Below are positions 35,986 through 44,919 of a stretch of 64,000 nt of DNA, piece after piece (within the stretch, counting starts at the first letter, position 1; each line of letters begins with the position of its first letter). The notes beneath the pieces are model-generated. The model was given only the letters and a program-made list of their open reading frames with translations. It was not told the origin of the DNA and searched no databases. This DNA comes from an uncultured Clostridia bacterium (GTDB lineage: Bacteria > Bacillota > Clostridia > TANB77 > CAG-508). The translations under genes were made by a program, and so were the position numbers. Where the stretch lies: NCBI GenBank assembly GCA_948485625.1, contig CAOMRW010000005.1, positions 25,920 through 89,919 on the forward strand. The letters run 5' to 3'.

Positions 35986-36763
35986 TCAATTGTTTTTTAT
36001 TTGCATTCCTGTTGAATCAATTTTATAATTATTTTCATATATCATATTTGAAATCGGGACTACTTCATATCCCTTTTGTTTTATATTTTTTAGTAACATA
36101 TCCAATGAATCTGCTGTATGTTTTGTTCCATTATGTGTTAATATTATATCTCCTTTTGATATTTTTGAGTCTAATCTGTTCCACATTTCATTTCCTGTAA
36201 GTCCTGTATAATCTAATGTATCTAAACTCCATTGGATTGTATAATATTGCTTATCATTTGCTGCTTTTATAACAGTATTATTGTATTCTCCATATGGTGC
36301 TCTATATAATTTAGTTCTTTTTCCTGTTATTTTTTCTATTTTATCATTGCTTGATTCTATTTCTTTAATATTTTGTTCATATGATAAATTATTAACATGT
36401 GGATGTGTATTACTATGGCTTCCGTATTTCGTGTCCTGCATTGTTTATTTTTTCTACATATTCTGGGAATTTTTCAATCCAGTCTCCTACCATAAAGAAT
36501 GTTATTTTTACATTATTTTGTTCTAATACTTCTAATATTTTGTCTATATCATCTGCATTCCATGCACAATTCATTGTTAATGCTACTTTGTTCTCTTCTG
36601 TTTTTACTTTATATATTGGTAATAGTTTTTCTGAGTTTGCACTAGTCTCTATTGTTTTACCTGGTACTAAATTTATATTACTTGCTACATAAAATAGTAA
36701 TACTACTGTTAATATTGATACTAAATATGTATAAATTTTTTCTTTACTAAATACTAAAAACAT
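35986..36763 (-). CDS. Polysaccharide deacetylase (NodB domain) with +1 frameshift at CGG, 36422-36424
   Basis: The zero frame from the ATG at 36763 (AGGAGGAAAAAG upstream) has an N-terminal membrane anchor and the first half of the NodB domain (VALTMNCAWNADDIDKI, ITFFMVGDWIEKFPEY), then reads GHEI-RKP and stops. Skipping one C before GGA gives GHEIGSHSNTHPHVNNLSYE, the metal-binding HxxxH motif, and continues to 35986 for 258 residues. The first-motif aspartate usual in active NodB enzymes is replaced (TMNCAWN), so activity may be altered; PdaB-type sporulation deacetylases look like this. It probably modifies peptidoglycan. Confidence 0.82.
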
Positions 36764-36807
36764 CTTTTTCCTCCTGTTCTATTCTATACATTTTTATGAT
36801 ACTTTTT

Positions 36808-37086
36808 TTATTTTATTCCATTATTTATTATATAATCATGTAATTTTTGTGCATTTAGTAGTTCCATATTGCTATTATCCTCAAAATTTATAGATATAAT
36901 ATTTTTTTCAAGTACTCTGCTGTCAATTGATTCTTTTTTAAATTGATTTAATATTGTAGATTTTCCTGAACGTCTTATACCATTTAAAACTTTTATTATT
37001 CTCTTATCTTTATACGAATTTAATTTATTCATATATTGTTCACGATATATAACTTTTTCTTTCATTTTTATCAAGTTTTTGCTCAT
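36808..37086 (-). pseudogene. Truncated AAA/DUF4143-type ATPase
   Basis: 92 residues, clear start of an ATPase like the one at 27151-28340: REQYMNKLNSYKDKRIIKVL and the P-loop GIRRSGKSTILNQF, but it ends after about 90 residues where family members continue to about 400. No continuation is seen downstream in any frame. Treat as a remnant. A possible start within the frame is the ATG at 37065. Confidence 0.7.
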
Positions 37087-37158
37087 TACAGCAAAAACTT
37101 ATATACTTTAATATTTTTTTATCTATTATTGCATTTTATTGTATTGTTTTATATTTAA

Positions 37159-37196
37159 ATAAGGTAAGTTAAATTATAATATCTAACTCACCTTAT
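37159..37196 (-). terminator. Terminator of cwlD
   Basis: Arms 37159-37171 and 37184-37196 (ATAAGGTAAGTTA) pair over 13 bp with one mismatch. Located 22 bases after the cwlD stop. Confidence 0.7.
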
Positions 37197-37217
37197 CATT
37201 ACAATATTTTTTATTGA

Positions 37218-37938
37218 TTATTCATTAAAATAGTCATTTATTCCATTAAAAATACCCCAAGCTAATCTATTTTGATATTCATCATCTAATAATTGTTGTT
37301 CTTCTTCTGGATTAGATAAAAATCCGCATTCTACTATTGATATTGGTATTTCTACATGTTTCATTATATATACAGTGTCTAATTTCATTGCCACCCTTTT
37401 ATTTTCTTTTTGAATTGAATCATTCAAATTTAGTTGTATTTTTTTTGCAAGATTTATACTTTTTTCATTTTTTGAATTGTAAAAACATTGCCATCCCCAG
37501 TATTGTTGTTGTGGTATTTTATTTAAATGAATACTTACAAATAAATCTGCTGATGAACTGTTTCCTATTTTTACTCTGTTTCTTATATCTGAAATTTTCT
37601 TTTCTCTTAATGTTGTTTTGTCTAAATCATAAATTGCATTTTCGTCTGAACGTGTTAATATTACTGTACATCCACTTTGCTCTAATAAGTTTTGAACTTT
37701 TAATGCTATTTTTAAATTTGTTTCCGCTTCTGTTGTTCCTCTACTGCTTTGTGCTCCGTTCATCTGGAACTCCATGTCCTGCATCAATTACAATGGTTCT
37801 TCCTGATACTGGTGTTGCTGTTGTTGCTTTTATTTCTTCATCTACATTAATTCTCGTTCCTTCATATGCATATGCAAATATTGCTAATAGTATACAAATT
37901 ATTATAAAACTTAATCTTTTTCTATTGATTATATACAT
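37218..37938 (-). CDS. cwlD: N-acetylmuramoyl-L-alanine amidase CwlD (apparent +1 frameshift at CGG, 37756-37758)
   Basis: ATG at 37938 with AAGGAGAG upstream. N-terminal membrane segment (about 8-25), then RTIVIDAGHGVPDE with the first zinc histidine; the zero frame then reads RSTKQ and stops. Skipping one C before GGA gives PDEGAQSSRGTTEAETNL, which contains the catalytic glutamate, and continues through ADLFVSIHLNKIP and VECGFLSNPEEEQQL to 37218, total 239 residues. CwlD removes peptides from muramic acid in the spore cortex, so the organism is likely spore-forming. The match to the family is good in both halves. Confidence 0.88.
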
Positions 37939-38222
37939 TTTATCTCTCCTTGTATAATAATATAATTTTGGACTCTTTCTTAAATAAAAAAACTCCTAAT
38001 ATAAAATATTAAGAGTTTTTTTATTTTATTCTTTTTTTGTATATATTAATTTTTATCTTATTTATTATTTTACTAATACTCTTTATTAACTATCTGTACT
38101 AGGATATTTTTAGATTTTGCTATTTATTAATTATTATATCAATAAATTAGTATAATACATTTCTTTACTTTGTATAAAAAAAATTATATAATATTAAAAT
38201 AAAATTAATTTTAGGAGTTTTT
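37939..38222. other. Divergent intergenic region with an internal hairpin
   Basis: Lies between the divergent cwlD and FAD-dehydrogenase genes. A hairpin at 37987-38002 and 38006-38021 (AAAAAACTCCTAATAT, one mismatch) with T runs on both sides looks like a terminator, although no gene ends here. It may act as an attenuator in the cwlD leader or be a remnant. Confidence 0.45.
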
Positions 38223-39813
38223 ATGATAAGAATTAGTAATATAAAAATTTATGATGATATTTCTGACGAGTCAGTTTTTAATATCGTAATTCAGAAATAT
38301 AAAATATTAAAATCTAATATTAATGAATGGTGTATTTCTAAGAAGTCTATTGATGCAAGAAAAAAAGATGATGTTCATTATTCATATTCTATTGATATTG
38401 ATATTAAAAATGAGGAAAAATATTTAAAAAATAAAAATATTTCTAAAGTAAAAGAATTTGTTAAATTTAATATTTCTCATAAATTAGAAAAAAGCATTAA
38501 CCCTGTTATTGTTGGAGCTGGTCCAAGTGGATTATTTGCTGCTTTAACTTTTGTTAAAAATGGTTATAAGCCTATAATTATAGAACAAGGTGAATGTGTT
38601 GAAAAAAGGAAACAAACTGTTGATAATTTTATAAACAGAGGTATTTTAAATACATATTCTAATGTACAATTTGGAGAAGGTGGTGCTGGTACTTTTTCAG
38701 ATGGTAAGCTTACTACTGGTATAAATTCTCCTTATTGTAGAACTGTTTTAGAAGATTTTGTTAAATTTGGTGCCCCAGAACAAATTCTATATTTGACAAA
38801 GCCCCATATTGGGACTGATAATTTAATTAATATTATTAAAAATATGAGAGAATATATTATTTCAAATGGTGGACAATTTTTATTTAATACTAAATTTATA
38901 GATTTTGAAACTGTTAATAATAGTATTTCTAAAATTTCTATTTTGCATTTAGATACTAATTTAGTTGAGACTATTGATACTAATGTTCTTATACTTGCAA
39001 TTGGTCATAGTTCAAGAGATACTTTTAATAAGATTTATGATAAAGGATTATTATTAGAGCCTAAAAATTTTTCTGTTGGTGTTAGAATAGAGCATCTTCA
39101 AAGTGAAATAGATAAATCTCAATATGGAACAATTACAAAATTAAAATTGCCTGCTAGTGATTATAAATTAGCTTATCATAGTCCTACTGGTCGTTCTTGC
39201 TATACTTTCTGTATGTGTCCTGGTGGAACTGTTATGCCTTCATCCAGTGAAATAAATACTATTGTTACAAATCGGTATGAGTTATTTTGCTAGAAATGGT
39301 AAAAATGCAAATTCTGCTGTTTTAGTTAATGTAACTCCTAATGATTTTGGAAGTAATCACCCTTTGGCTGGAGTTGATTTTCAGAAAAGTTTAGAAGAAA
39401 GGGCTTTTGTTCTTGGTGGTTCTAATTACTTTGCTCCTGTTCAGAGATTTGAAGATTTTGAAAAAAATGTTAAGTCTGAATTTATTGGTGATATTGTACC
39501 ATCTTATAAGCCTGGTTATACATTATCTAACTTAAATGAAATTATGCCTGAATTTGTATCTTCTACATTAAAGGATGGAATAAAATATTTTGATACAAAG
39601 TTAAAAGGATTTGCAAATCCTGATAGTATTTTAACTGGTATGGAAACTCGTAGTTCTTCTCCTGTTAAAATTTTGAGAAATGAAAACTTAGTTTCTAATA
39701 TTTCTGGTATTTATCCCTGTGGTGAGGGAGCTGGTTATGCAGGTGGTATAATGTCTGCTTCTGTTGATGGCATTAAGTGTGCAGTTGCAGTGATTGAGAA
39801 TAACGTTACATAA
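38223..39813 (+). CDS. FAD-dependent dehydrogenase, COG2509 type (apparent +1 frameshift at CGG, 39273-39275)
   Basis: ATG preceded by TTAGGAG. An N-terminal alpha/beta domain (about 1-90), then the FAD motif 'PVIVGAGPSGLFAALTFVKN' and GEGGAGTFSDGKLTTG. The zero frame breaks at INTIVTN-RYELFC; skipping one C before GGT gives TNGMSYFARNGKNANSAVLV, the conserved block, and continues to 39813 with 'SGIYPCGEGAGYAGGIMSAS', total 529 residues, normal for the family. These flavoproteins are widespread in Firmicutes with poorly known substrates. An in-frame start for the second half alone (39262) has no ribosome-binding site. Confidence 0.87.
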
Positions 39814-39818
39814 TTCTA

Positions 39819-39847
39819 TTGACATCTTATGTAAATAGTATTACAAT
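39819..39847 (+). promoter_or_regulatory. Sigma-A-type promoter
   Basis: TTGACA at 39819-39824 and TACAAT at 39842-39847 with a 17-base spacer. Directs the gene starting at 39910. Confidence 0.75.
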
Positions 39848-39873
39848 ATATTCGTAACTAAAAGTATCGCACT

Positions 39874-39890
39874 TTGTGAAGACTTCACAA
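39874..39890 (+). promoter_or_regulatory. Operator-like palindrome TTGTGAAG-A-CTTCACAA
   Basis: A perfect 8+1+8 palindrome in the leader between the promoter and the ribosome-binding site (GGAGG at about 39898). It could be a repressor operator or a short RNA hairpin. Confidence 0.5.
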
Positions 39891-39909
39891 AAAATTTTGG
39901 AGGTAAAAC

Positions 39910-40497
39910 ATGAAAAATCTTTTTAACTTTGCTGTTACTAGTCGGAAGTCTGTAAAAGGCACTCTTCTTTTTTCTGCTATTGCAATCTCTGACGCAGATA
40001 CTATTATCGGCCAGTTCGATATCAATATGCTTAAAGAAGAAAATAACTATGCTCTTTTCTTACGGTACACTCCGGCAGAATCTTCTGATTCTCTTGAATC
40101 TATTTCAAGAGTTAAGCTTACAGGAAGAGATGAAAATGAGATTCGGGAAATCTTAGAAAGCATTCCCCAGGCTCTACTTGATTCTATGTCAAAGGCTAGT
40201 ACAGAAGCAGTAAAGGCTTTGCCATTTTTGCTTATGATTTCTATGTGTATCAAACCATCAACCAATTCAATTATTATACCTGAAGTGTTAGGTGGTAAGG
40301 TTAATAACGACCTTATTTGCAATATTCTTGGTGATGAATGGCTGGGAATCGAAGTAAAAATTTCGCCTGATGTTTCGGAAAAGCTTTCCTATCTGACTGA
40401 TACAAAGGCAAAAAAGGGAGCTGATGAAAAAACAAAAGCGGAAATTGATGCTGATTTTGATGAGCTTATGAAGCTTTTGAATAATTGTCATTTATAA
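39910..40497 (+). CDS. Hypothetical protein with atypical codon usage
   Basis: 195 residues, start preceded by TTGGAGG. I recognise no family. It has two alpha/beta-looking halves and a lysine/aspartate-rich C-terminus. The composition differs from its neighbours: more GC, use of CGG (three in-frame, as Arg at TSRKS, FLRYT and EIREI), CGC-free but GCC, TCG and GGC present. With its own promoter and operator-like palindrome it looks like a recent acquisition. If CGG shifts frame in this cell, the +1 frame hits a stop four codons after the first CGG. Confidence 0.65.
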   Translation: MKNLFNFAVTSRKSVKGTLLFSAIAISDADTIIGQFDINMLKEENNYALFLRYTPAESSDSLESISRVKLTGRDENEIREILESIPQALLDSMSKASTEAVKALPFLLMISMCIKPSTNSIIIPEVLGGKVNNDLICNILGDEWLGIEVKISPDVSEKLSYLTDTKAKKGADEKTKAEIDADFDELMKLLNNCHL

Positions 40498-40508
40498 GAT
40501 TTTTCAAA

Positions 40509-40537
40509 GAAAAAAGAGTTGTAACGACTCTTTTTTC
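40509..40537. terminator. Bidirectional terminator
   Basis: Arms 40509-40519 and 40527-40537 (GAAAAAAGAGT) around a 7-base loop, between convergent genes, with T runs both ways. Confidence 0.8.
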
Positions 40538-40554
40538 TTATATTATTAAGTATT

Positions 40555-41682
40555 TTACTTTATTATCTTTTTTAAAGCTTCAATTAAATAATCAACATCT
40601 TCTTTCGTATTAAAGTCTCCAAAAGAAAATCTAATAGCTCCTTTTGATAATTCATTTGGAACTCCAATTGCAGTTAGAACATGTGATGGGTTGTTATCTC
40701 CTGATGAACATGCTGAGCCTCCTGATGCACAAATTCCTAAATTATCTAATTCAAATAGTAATTCACTTGAATCAATTCCCTCAAAACTAATATTAATATT
40801 TCCAGGTAATCTTTTTTCAGTTGTTCCATTTATATGAATATTAGAAATGTTTTCTTTTATTTGTTTTAAACAATAGTCTCTTAAGTTTCTTAATTTATTT
40901 TGATATTCTTCTAAATTTTTTTCTGCTATTTGACATGCTTTTCCTAAAGCTACTATTTGTGCAACATTTTCAGTTCCTGCTCTCTTATTTTTTTCTTGAT
41001 GTCCTCCATCTATAAATCTTTCAAACTCTATTCCTTTTTTTACATATAATGCGCCTACCCCTTTTGGTGCATATATTTTATGTCCTGATAATGATAACAT
41101 ATCTATATTCATTTTTTGTACATCTATTGGTATATTACCTACTGCTTGAACAGCATCTGTGTGGAATATAATATTATTTTTGTGTGCTATTTGTGCTATT
41201 TCTTCTATTGGTTCAATTGTTCCAATTTCATTATTTGCAAACATGACACTAATTAAAATAGTGTCCTTTCTAATAGAATTTTTTAAAGTCTCTAAATTTA
41301 CAAATCCATCTTTATTTACATCTAAATATGTTATATCAAATCCATTTTTTTCTAAACTTTCACAACTATTTAGTATTGCTGGATGTTCTATTTTTGAGGT
41401 TATAATATGTTTTCCTTTGTTTTTATTTTTATATGCAATTCCTTTTAATGCCATATTATCACTTTCTGATCCACAACTTGTAAAATATATTTCTTCTGGT
41501 TTGCAATTGATTAAAGATGCTACTTTTTTTCTTGCTTCTTCAATTGCTCTTTTTGCATTTCTTCCAATACTATAAATTGATGATGGATTTCCATATTCAA
41601 TGCTTAAATATGGAAACATTTCTTTTAAAACTTCTTCTTTTATTCTAGTTGTTGCACTATTGTCAAAATATCTAATATCCAT
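40555..41682 (-). CDS. Cysteine desulfurase (NifS/IscS family)
   Basis: 375 residues. N-terminal YFDNSATTRIKEEV, PLP lysine in SLSGHKIYAPKGVGALY (about residue 205), the GGHQEKNKRAGTENV block, and the active cysteine loop ASGGSACSSGD (about residue 328). It transfers sulfur from cysteine for Fe-S clusters or tRNA thiolation. No iscU or mnmA gene is adjacent, so its partner is unknown. Follows a patatin gene by 29 bases in the same direction. Confidence 0.93.
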   Translation of the reverse strand: MDIRYFDNSATTRIKEEVLKEMFPYLSIEYGNPSSIYSIGRNAKRAIEEARKKVASLINCKPEEIYFTSCGSESDNMALKGIAYKNKNKGKHIITSKIEHPAILNSCESLEKNGFDITYLDVNKDGFVNLETLKNSIRKDTILISVMFANNEIGTIEPIEEIAQIAHKNNIIFHTDAVQAVGNIPIDVQKMNIDMLSLSGHKIYAPKGVGALYVKKGIEFERFIDGGHQEKNKRAGTENVAQIVALGKACQIAEKNLEEYQNKLRNLRDYCLKQIKENISNIHINGTTEKRLPGNINISFEGIDSSELLFELDNLGICASGGSACSSGDNNPSHVLTAIGVPNELSKGAIRFSFGDFNTKEDVDYLIEALKKIIK

Positions 41683-41711
41683 AAAATACCTCTTTTCTTT
41701 TTATATTATAT

Positions 41712-42581
41712 TCAGTTTGTGTCATTGTTGCTAATTAGATTTTTGATTTTATCTATATTATTTAGTGTTTGTCTATACCCATATTTATAACAATCATCTA
41801 GTTTTTCTATTTCTAATAATCCAGTTTTATCTGTTTGTATTGTTAATATCATATCACTATTATTTAAGTTTTCTTCTGATACTTTATTTCCCATTATATC
41901 TATTGACCTCATTACTATATCCATTATGTTACTTTCTTCATTAATATCATCTGCTTTGAAATTCACACTAATTATTTTGTCCGCTCCTAGTTTTTTTACT
42001 TCTAAAGATGGAACATTATTTAAAATTCCTCCATCTAAAAATTTATGTGTTTTATATTCACATGGACTAAATGCTATTGGAAAACTACTACTTGCTCTTA
42101 TTGCTTTCCCTATTGATATTTCTGTTATATATTTTGTTTTGTCATCTGTCTTTTCAGGTATTTTATTTGTAAAAATATATTCTTTTGATTCTTGTACATC
42201 TACTGCTGGGATACTTATTGGCATTTTTATATCTGTTATATTTTTTATTCCCTTTCTTAATGCAACTTCATTAAATCCTTTTTCTATTTCTTCTCCTGTA
42301 TAAAATCCTGAAAAACGTGTTTTTTTATTTGTTACAAAACTTCCTAAACTTGTTATTGTTGAGAAAGAGTTTTGATTGACTAAATCTTTTGCATATTTTT
42401 TAAATAGTATATAAATATAATATGGCGAATATCCCATTGCATATAATGTTGATATTATACTTCCTGAACTTGTTCCTCCAATAACATCTATTTTTATGTT
42501 GTTTTCTTCTAATGCTTTTAATACTCCTGCATGTGCTATTCCTCTTATCCCTCCACCTGATAATGCTAATCCAAGTTTCAA
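41712..42581 (-). CDS. Patatin-like phospholipase
   Basis: 289 residues. Oxyanion hole GLALSGGGIRGIAHAGVLKA at the N-terminus, nucleophile serine in GGTSSGS (about residue 40), and the dyad aspartate in FLDGGILNNVPS (about residue 165). RssA/YchK-like bacterial patatins hydrolyse acyl esters; the natural substrate is unknown. No signal peptide. Upstream lies a REPIN-like palindrome. Confidence 0.92.
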   Translation of the reverse strand: MKLGLALSGGGIRGIAHAGVLKALEENNIKIDVIGGTSSGSIISTLYAMGYSPYYIYILFKKYAKDLVNQNSFSTITSLGSFVTNKKTRFSGFYTGEEIEKGFNEVALRKGIKNITDIKMPISIPAVDVQESKEYIFTNKIPEKTDDKTKYITEISIGKAIRASSSFPIAFSPCEYKTHKFLDGGILNNVPSLEVKKLGADKIISVNFKADDINEESNIMDIVMRSIDIMGNKVSEENLNNSDMILTIQTDKTGLLEIEKLDDCYKYGYRQTLNNIDKIKNLISNNDTN

Positions 42582-42604
42582 ATTCTTTCCCTCTTTCCTT
42601 ATTA

Positions 42605-42675
42605 GGATTAGGGGACGGTTCTAAAATCCTTATTTTATTTTCATAAAATGGGATTTTAGAACTGTCCCCTAATCC
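42605..42675. repeat. REPIN-like palindrome (GGGGACGG variant)
   Basis: Arms 42605-42629 and 42651-42675 (GGATTAGGGGACGGTTCTAA core) pair over 25 bp with one mismatch. Same variant class as 3902-4006. It lies upstream of the patatin gene, which it may insulate from the WG-repeat gene. Confidence 0.85.
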
Positions 42676-42728
42676 CATATTATTAATTATGTTTTAAGTA
42701 TTTACTATTTTTTATGAATTTAAACGCA

Positions 42729-42762
42729 AAAAAGTTCCTCACATTCATGTGAAGAACTTTTT
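42729..42762 (-). terminator. Terminator of the WG-repeat gene
   Basis: Arms 42729-42744 and 42747-42762 (AAAAAGTTCCTCACAT) pair with one mismatch, then a T-rich tail on the minus strand; the stop of the WG gene is 6 bases away. Confidence 0.8.
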
Positions 42763-42767
42763 ATTTT

Positions 42768-44525
42768 TTATTTAGTATAATATATTTCTCCATTTCCATA
42801 GATTACTTGATAATACTCACCTATAAATATTGGTTCATTTGTATTTAACTCATATGATGGTTCTATTATAATTTTTCCCTCTTTATTTATAACTCCCCAT
42901 TTTCCATTTTCTTTTATTCCAGCAAAACCATATTTATTTACTTCTGTAACAGTTTCATATTTGTTTTCAAGTATTTTATTTCCATTGATATCTACAAATC
43001 CCCATTTATCTCCTGATTTTTTTGCAAATATTTTGTTGTTGCTAAATATTTCTGTATTTTTTACTTCTTTTCCATTTTTTGATATGTATTTTATTTCTTT
43101 ATCATTATACAATTTTATATATTGTTCATTATTTTCTATTCTTGCATTTTTTAATTCACATACTTTCTCCATTTTGTTAGAATATATTTCTGTATTGTTT
43201 GTACTGTTATTTTTTGCTTCTATCATATCTGTGTTTTCTATTTTTTGTATTGAATTATAATTAAACTCTATTTTATCTTGTTCATTATCATCTATAATTC
43301 CTAATTTTCCATTTTCATTACATGCTATAAAGTAATTATTATATAAGTATTGAATATATGTATATTTATTTTTTGTTATTTCTTCATTATTTTTGTATAT
43401 GCTATATGTTGTTTTTCCTTCTGCTGTTTGTATATATATTTTGTATTCAGTATCTTCTATATTTATTATAGCTAAGTCCTTACTCATATTAGTTTCTTTT
43501 CCTTTTGAATCAAATATTTTTATATTTTCATCATTTGATGTTGCATATATATATTCTCCTGTTGTATCTATTTGTTTATATTCAAATGGTATAATTATTT
43601 CTCCATTTATTGATATTACTCCATATTTTTTTCCTTTTAGTGCTATTATGCTATTTGTGTTTTCATTATATTCCAATGATTGATATTCATTTTCTATTAT
43701 TTTTTTATTGTTTTTGAATAGTCCATATTTTCCATTTTCTGCACAAATTATATATATATCTTTTTCGTCAGTTTCAATTATTCTATATAAATCATTATAT
43801 TTTGTTTCTATTATTTCTTTTCCATTTCCATTTACATATCCATATCTATATCCTTCTTCTGTTGTTTTGCTTACAATATATCCTGCATCTTTATATCCAT
43901 TTTCTTCTATATAGAATTTGTCTGTCTCAATTTTGTCATATTTTGTTTTTACTAATGTTGCTCCTTTTATATTTATTACTCCATATTTTCCATCTTTTTT
44001 TACTATTAGTTCACCTTCTTTAAACTGAAGTGTGTCTATTTCTTCATATATTGCATTTGTTATCTTTTTTCCATTAAAGTCTATTATTCCATACTTTCCA
44101 TCTTTTTTGTATTTTAAAGTACTTTTTTCATACATTAAATCACTTGATATATTTTTTAGTCTTAATGGTTCTATTTCTTCATAGTCTATAAATATTTCTT
44201 CTTTATTTTGGTTTAATACTTTTGTATTTTCTTCTTCATAGCATATGAATACATCTTTTTCTGGGTTTGGTATTTTTACATCTTCATATTTTGTTTCTAT
44301 TATTTTGTCTCCTTGATTGTCTATTACTCCATATTTATTATCTTCTTTTACTACAAAGTATTTATATTCTGCGATTTTTTCTATTTCATATTTTCTGTTT
44401 TCTTTTTGTATTTTTTGGATTATGAAATATCCTACTATTGATAATATTATGATTATTATTGCTACTAAAATTATTATTTTTTTATTTTTCATATTTTTTA
44501 TTCCTTTCTCTATCATTTTCTTCAT
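42768..44525 (-). CDS. WG-repeat protein with N-terminal membrane anchor
   Basis: 585 residues. One membrane helix (about 17-35, 'KIIILVAIIIIILSIVGYFI'), then about twelve WG/KWG-type repeats: units such as KYGVIDNQGDKIIETKYEDV, KYGVINIKGATLVKTKYDKI and KWGVINKEGKIIIEPSYELN. The repeats face the outside if the helix is a type II anchor. WG-repeat proteins occur in many bacteria and their function is not established. Lysine-rich and low in GC, like the host. Confidence 0.85.
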   Translation of the reverse strand: MKKMIEKGIKNMKNKKIIILVAIIIIILSIVGYFIIQKIQKENRKYEIEKIAEYKYFVVKEDNKYGVIDNQGDKIIETKYEDVKIPNPEKDVFICYEEENTKVLNQNKEEIFIDYEEIEPLRLKNISSDLMYEKSTLKYKKDGKYGIIDFNGKKITNAIYEEIDTLQFKEGELIVKKDGKYGVINIKGATLVKTKYDKIETDKFYIEENGYKDAGYIVSKTTEEGYRYGYVNGNGKEIIETKYNDLYRIIETDEKDIYIICAENGKYGLFKNNKKIIENEYQSLEYNENTNSIIALKGKKYGVISINGEIIIPFEYKQIDTTGEYIYATSNDENIKIFDSKGKETNMSKDLAIINIEDTEYKIYIQTAEGKTTYSIYKNNEEITKNKYTYIQYLYNNYFIACNENGKLGIIDDNEQDKIEFNYNSIQKIENTDMIEAKNNSTNNTEIYSNKMEKVCELKNARIENNEQYIKLYNDKEIKYISKNGKEVKNTEIFSNNKIFAKKSGDKWGFVDINGNKILENKYETVTEVNKYGFAGIKENGKWGVINKEGKIIIEPSYELNTNEPIFIGEYYQVIYGNGEIYYTK

Positions 44526-44769
44526 TTGTTTTATAAATCTTTTTACTTATTATAATGTTTTTTTTTATTTTTTTCAATAAAAATATAATATTCATTAAAA
44601 AATAAAATTATATTAGTGTAATTTTATTTATTTTTTAATTATACTACTTTTATTATTTCTGCCATAAGATATAATAATTTTATAAGTGTATTTATTTGTG
44701 GAGAATTAGTATATTTTTCTATTCTAGTAATATCAAGTTTTTTATTCAAAATAATATTAAGGGGGATGT
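44526..44769. other. Intergenic region, nothing recognised
   Basis: About 240 bases of AT-rich sequence. A weak hairpin (44600-44612 against 44617-44629, A/T only) is the only structure seen. The region should hold the promoter of the WG-repeat gene. Confidence 0.35.
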
Positions 44770-44872
44770 AAAAAGTCCGTGGTGGTGATAGGGGGCCAGG
44801 TCTTAGATCCCCATTTTTGTATAAAAAATGGGGATCTAAGACCTGGCCCCCTATCACTACCACAGACTTTTT
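44770..44872. repeat. REPIN, 49-bp arms
   Basis: Arms 44770-44818 and 44824-44872 are inverted copies with two mismatches and a 5-base loop. Core GTGATAGGGGGCCAGGTCTT then AGATCCCCATTTTT. Lies 48 bases past the end of the sortase substrate gene. Confidence 0.9.
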
Positions 44873-44919
44873 TTACAGCTCTTTCATCTTAAATGAAATA
44901 TGATTTTTATAATGGGGTA

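Noticed and set aside
44639..44863. Open frame of 74 codons on the minus strand
   Set aside because: It runs through the REPIN at 44770-44872 and has no ribosome-binding site or homology; it is an artefact of the palindrome.
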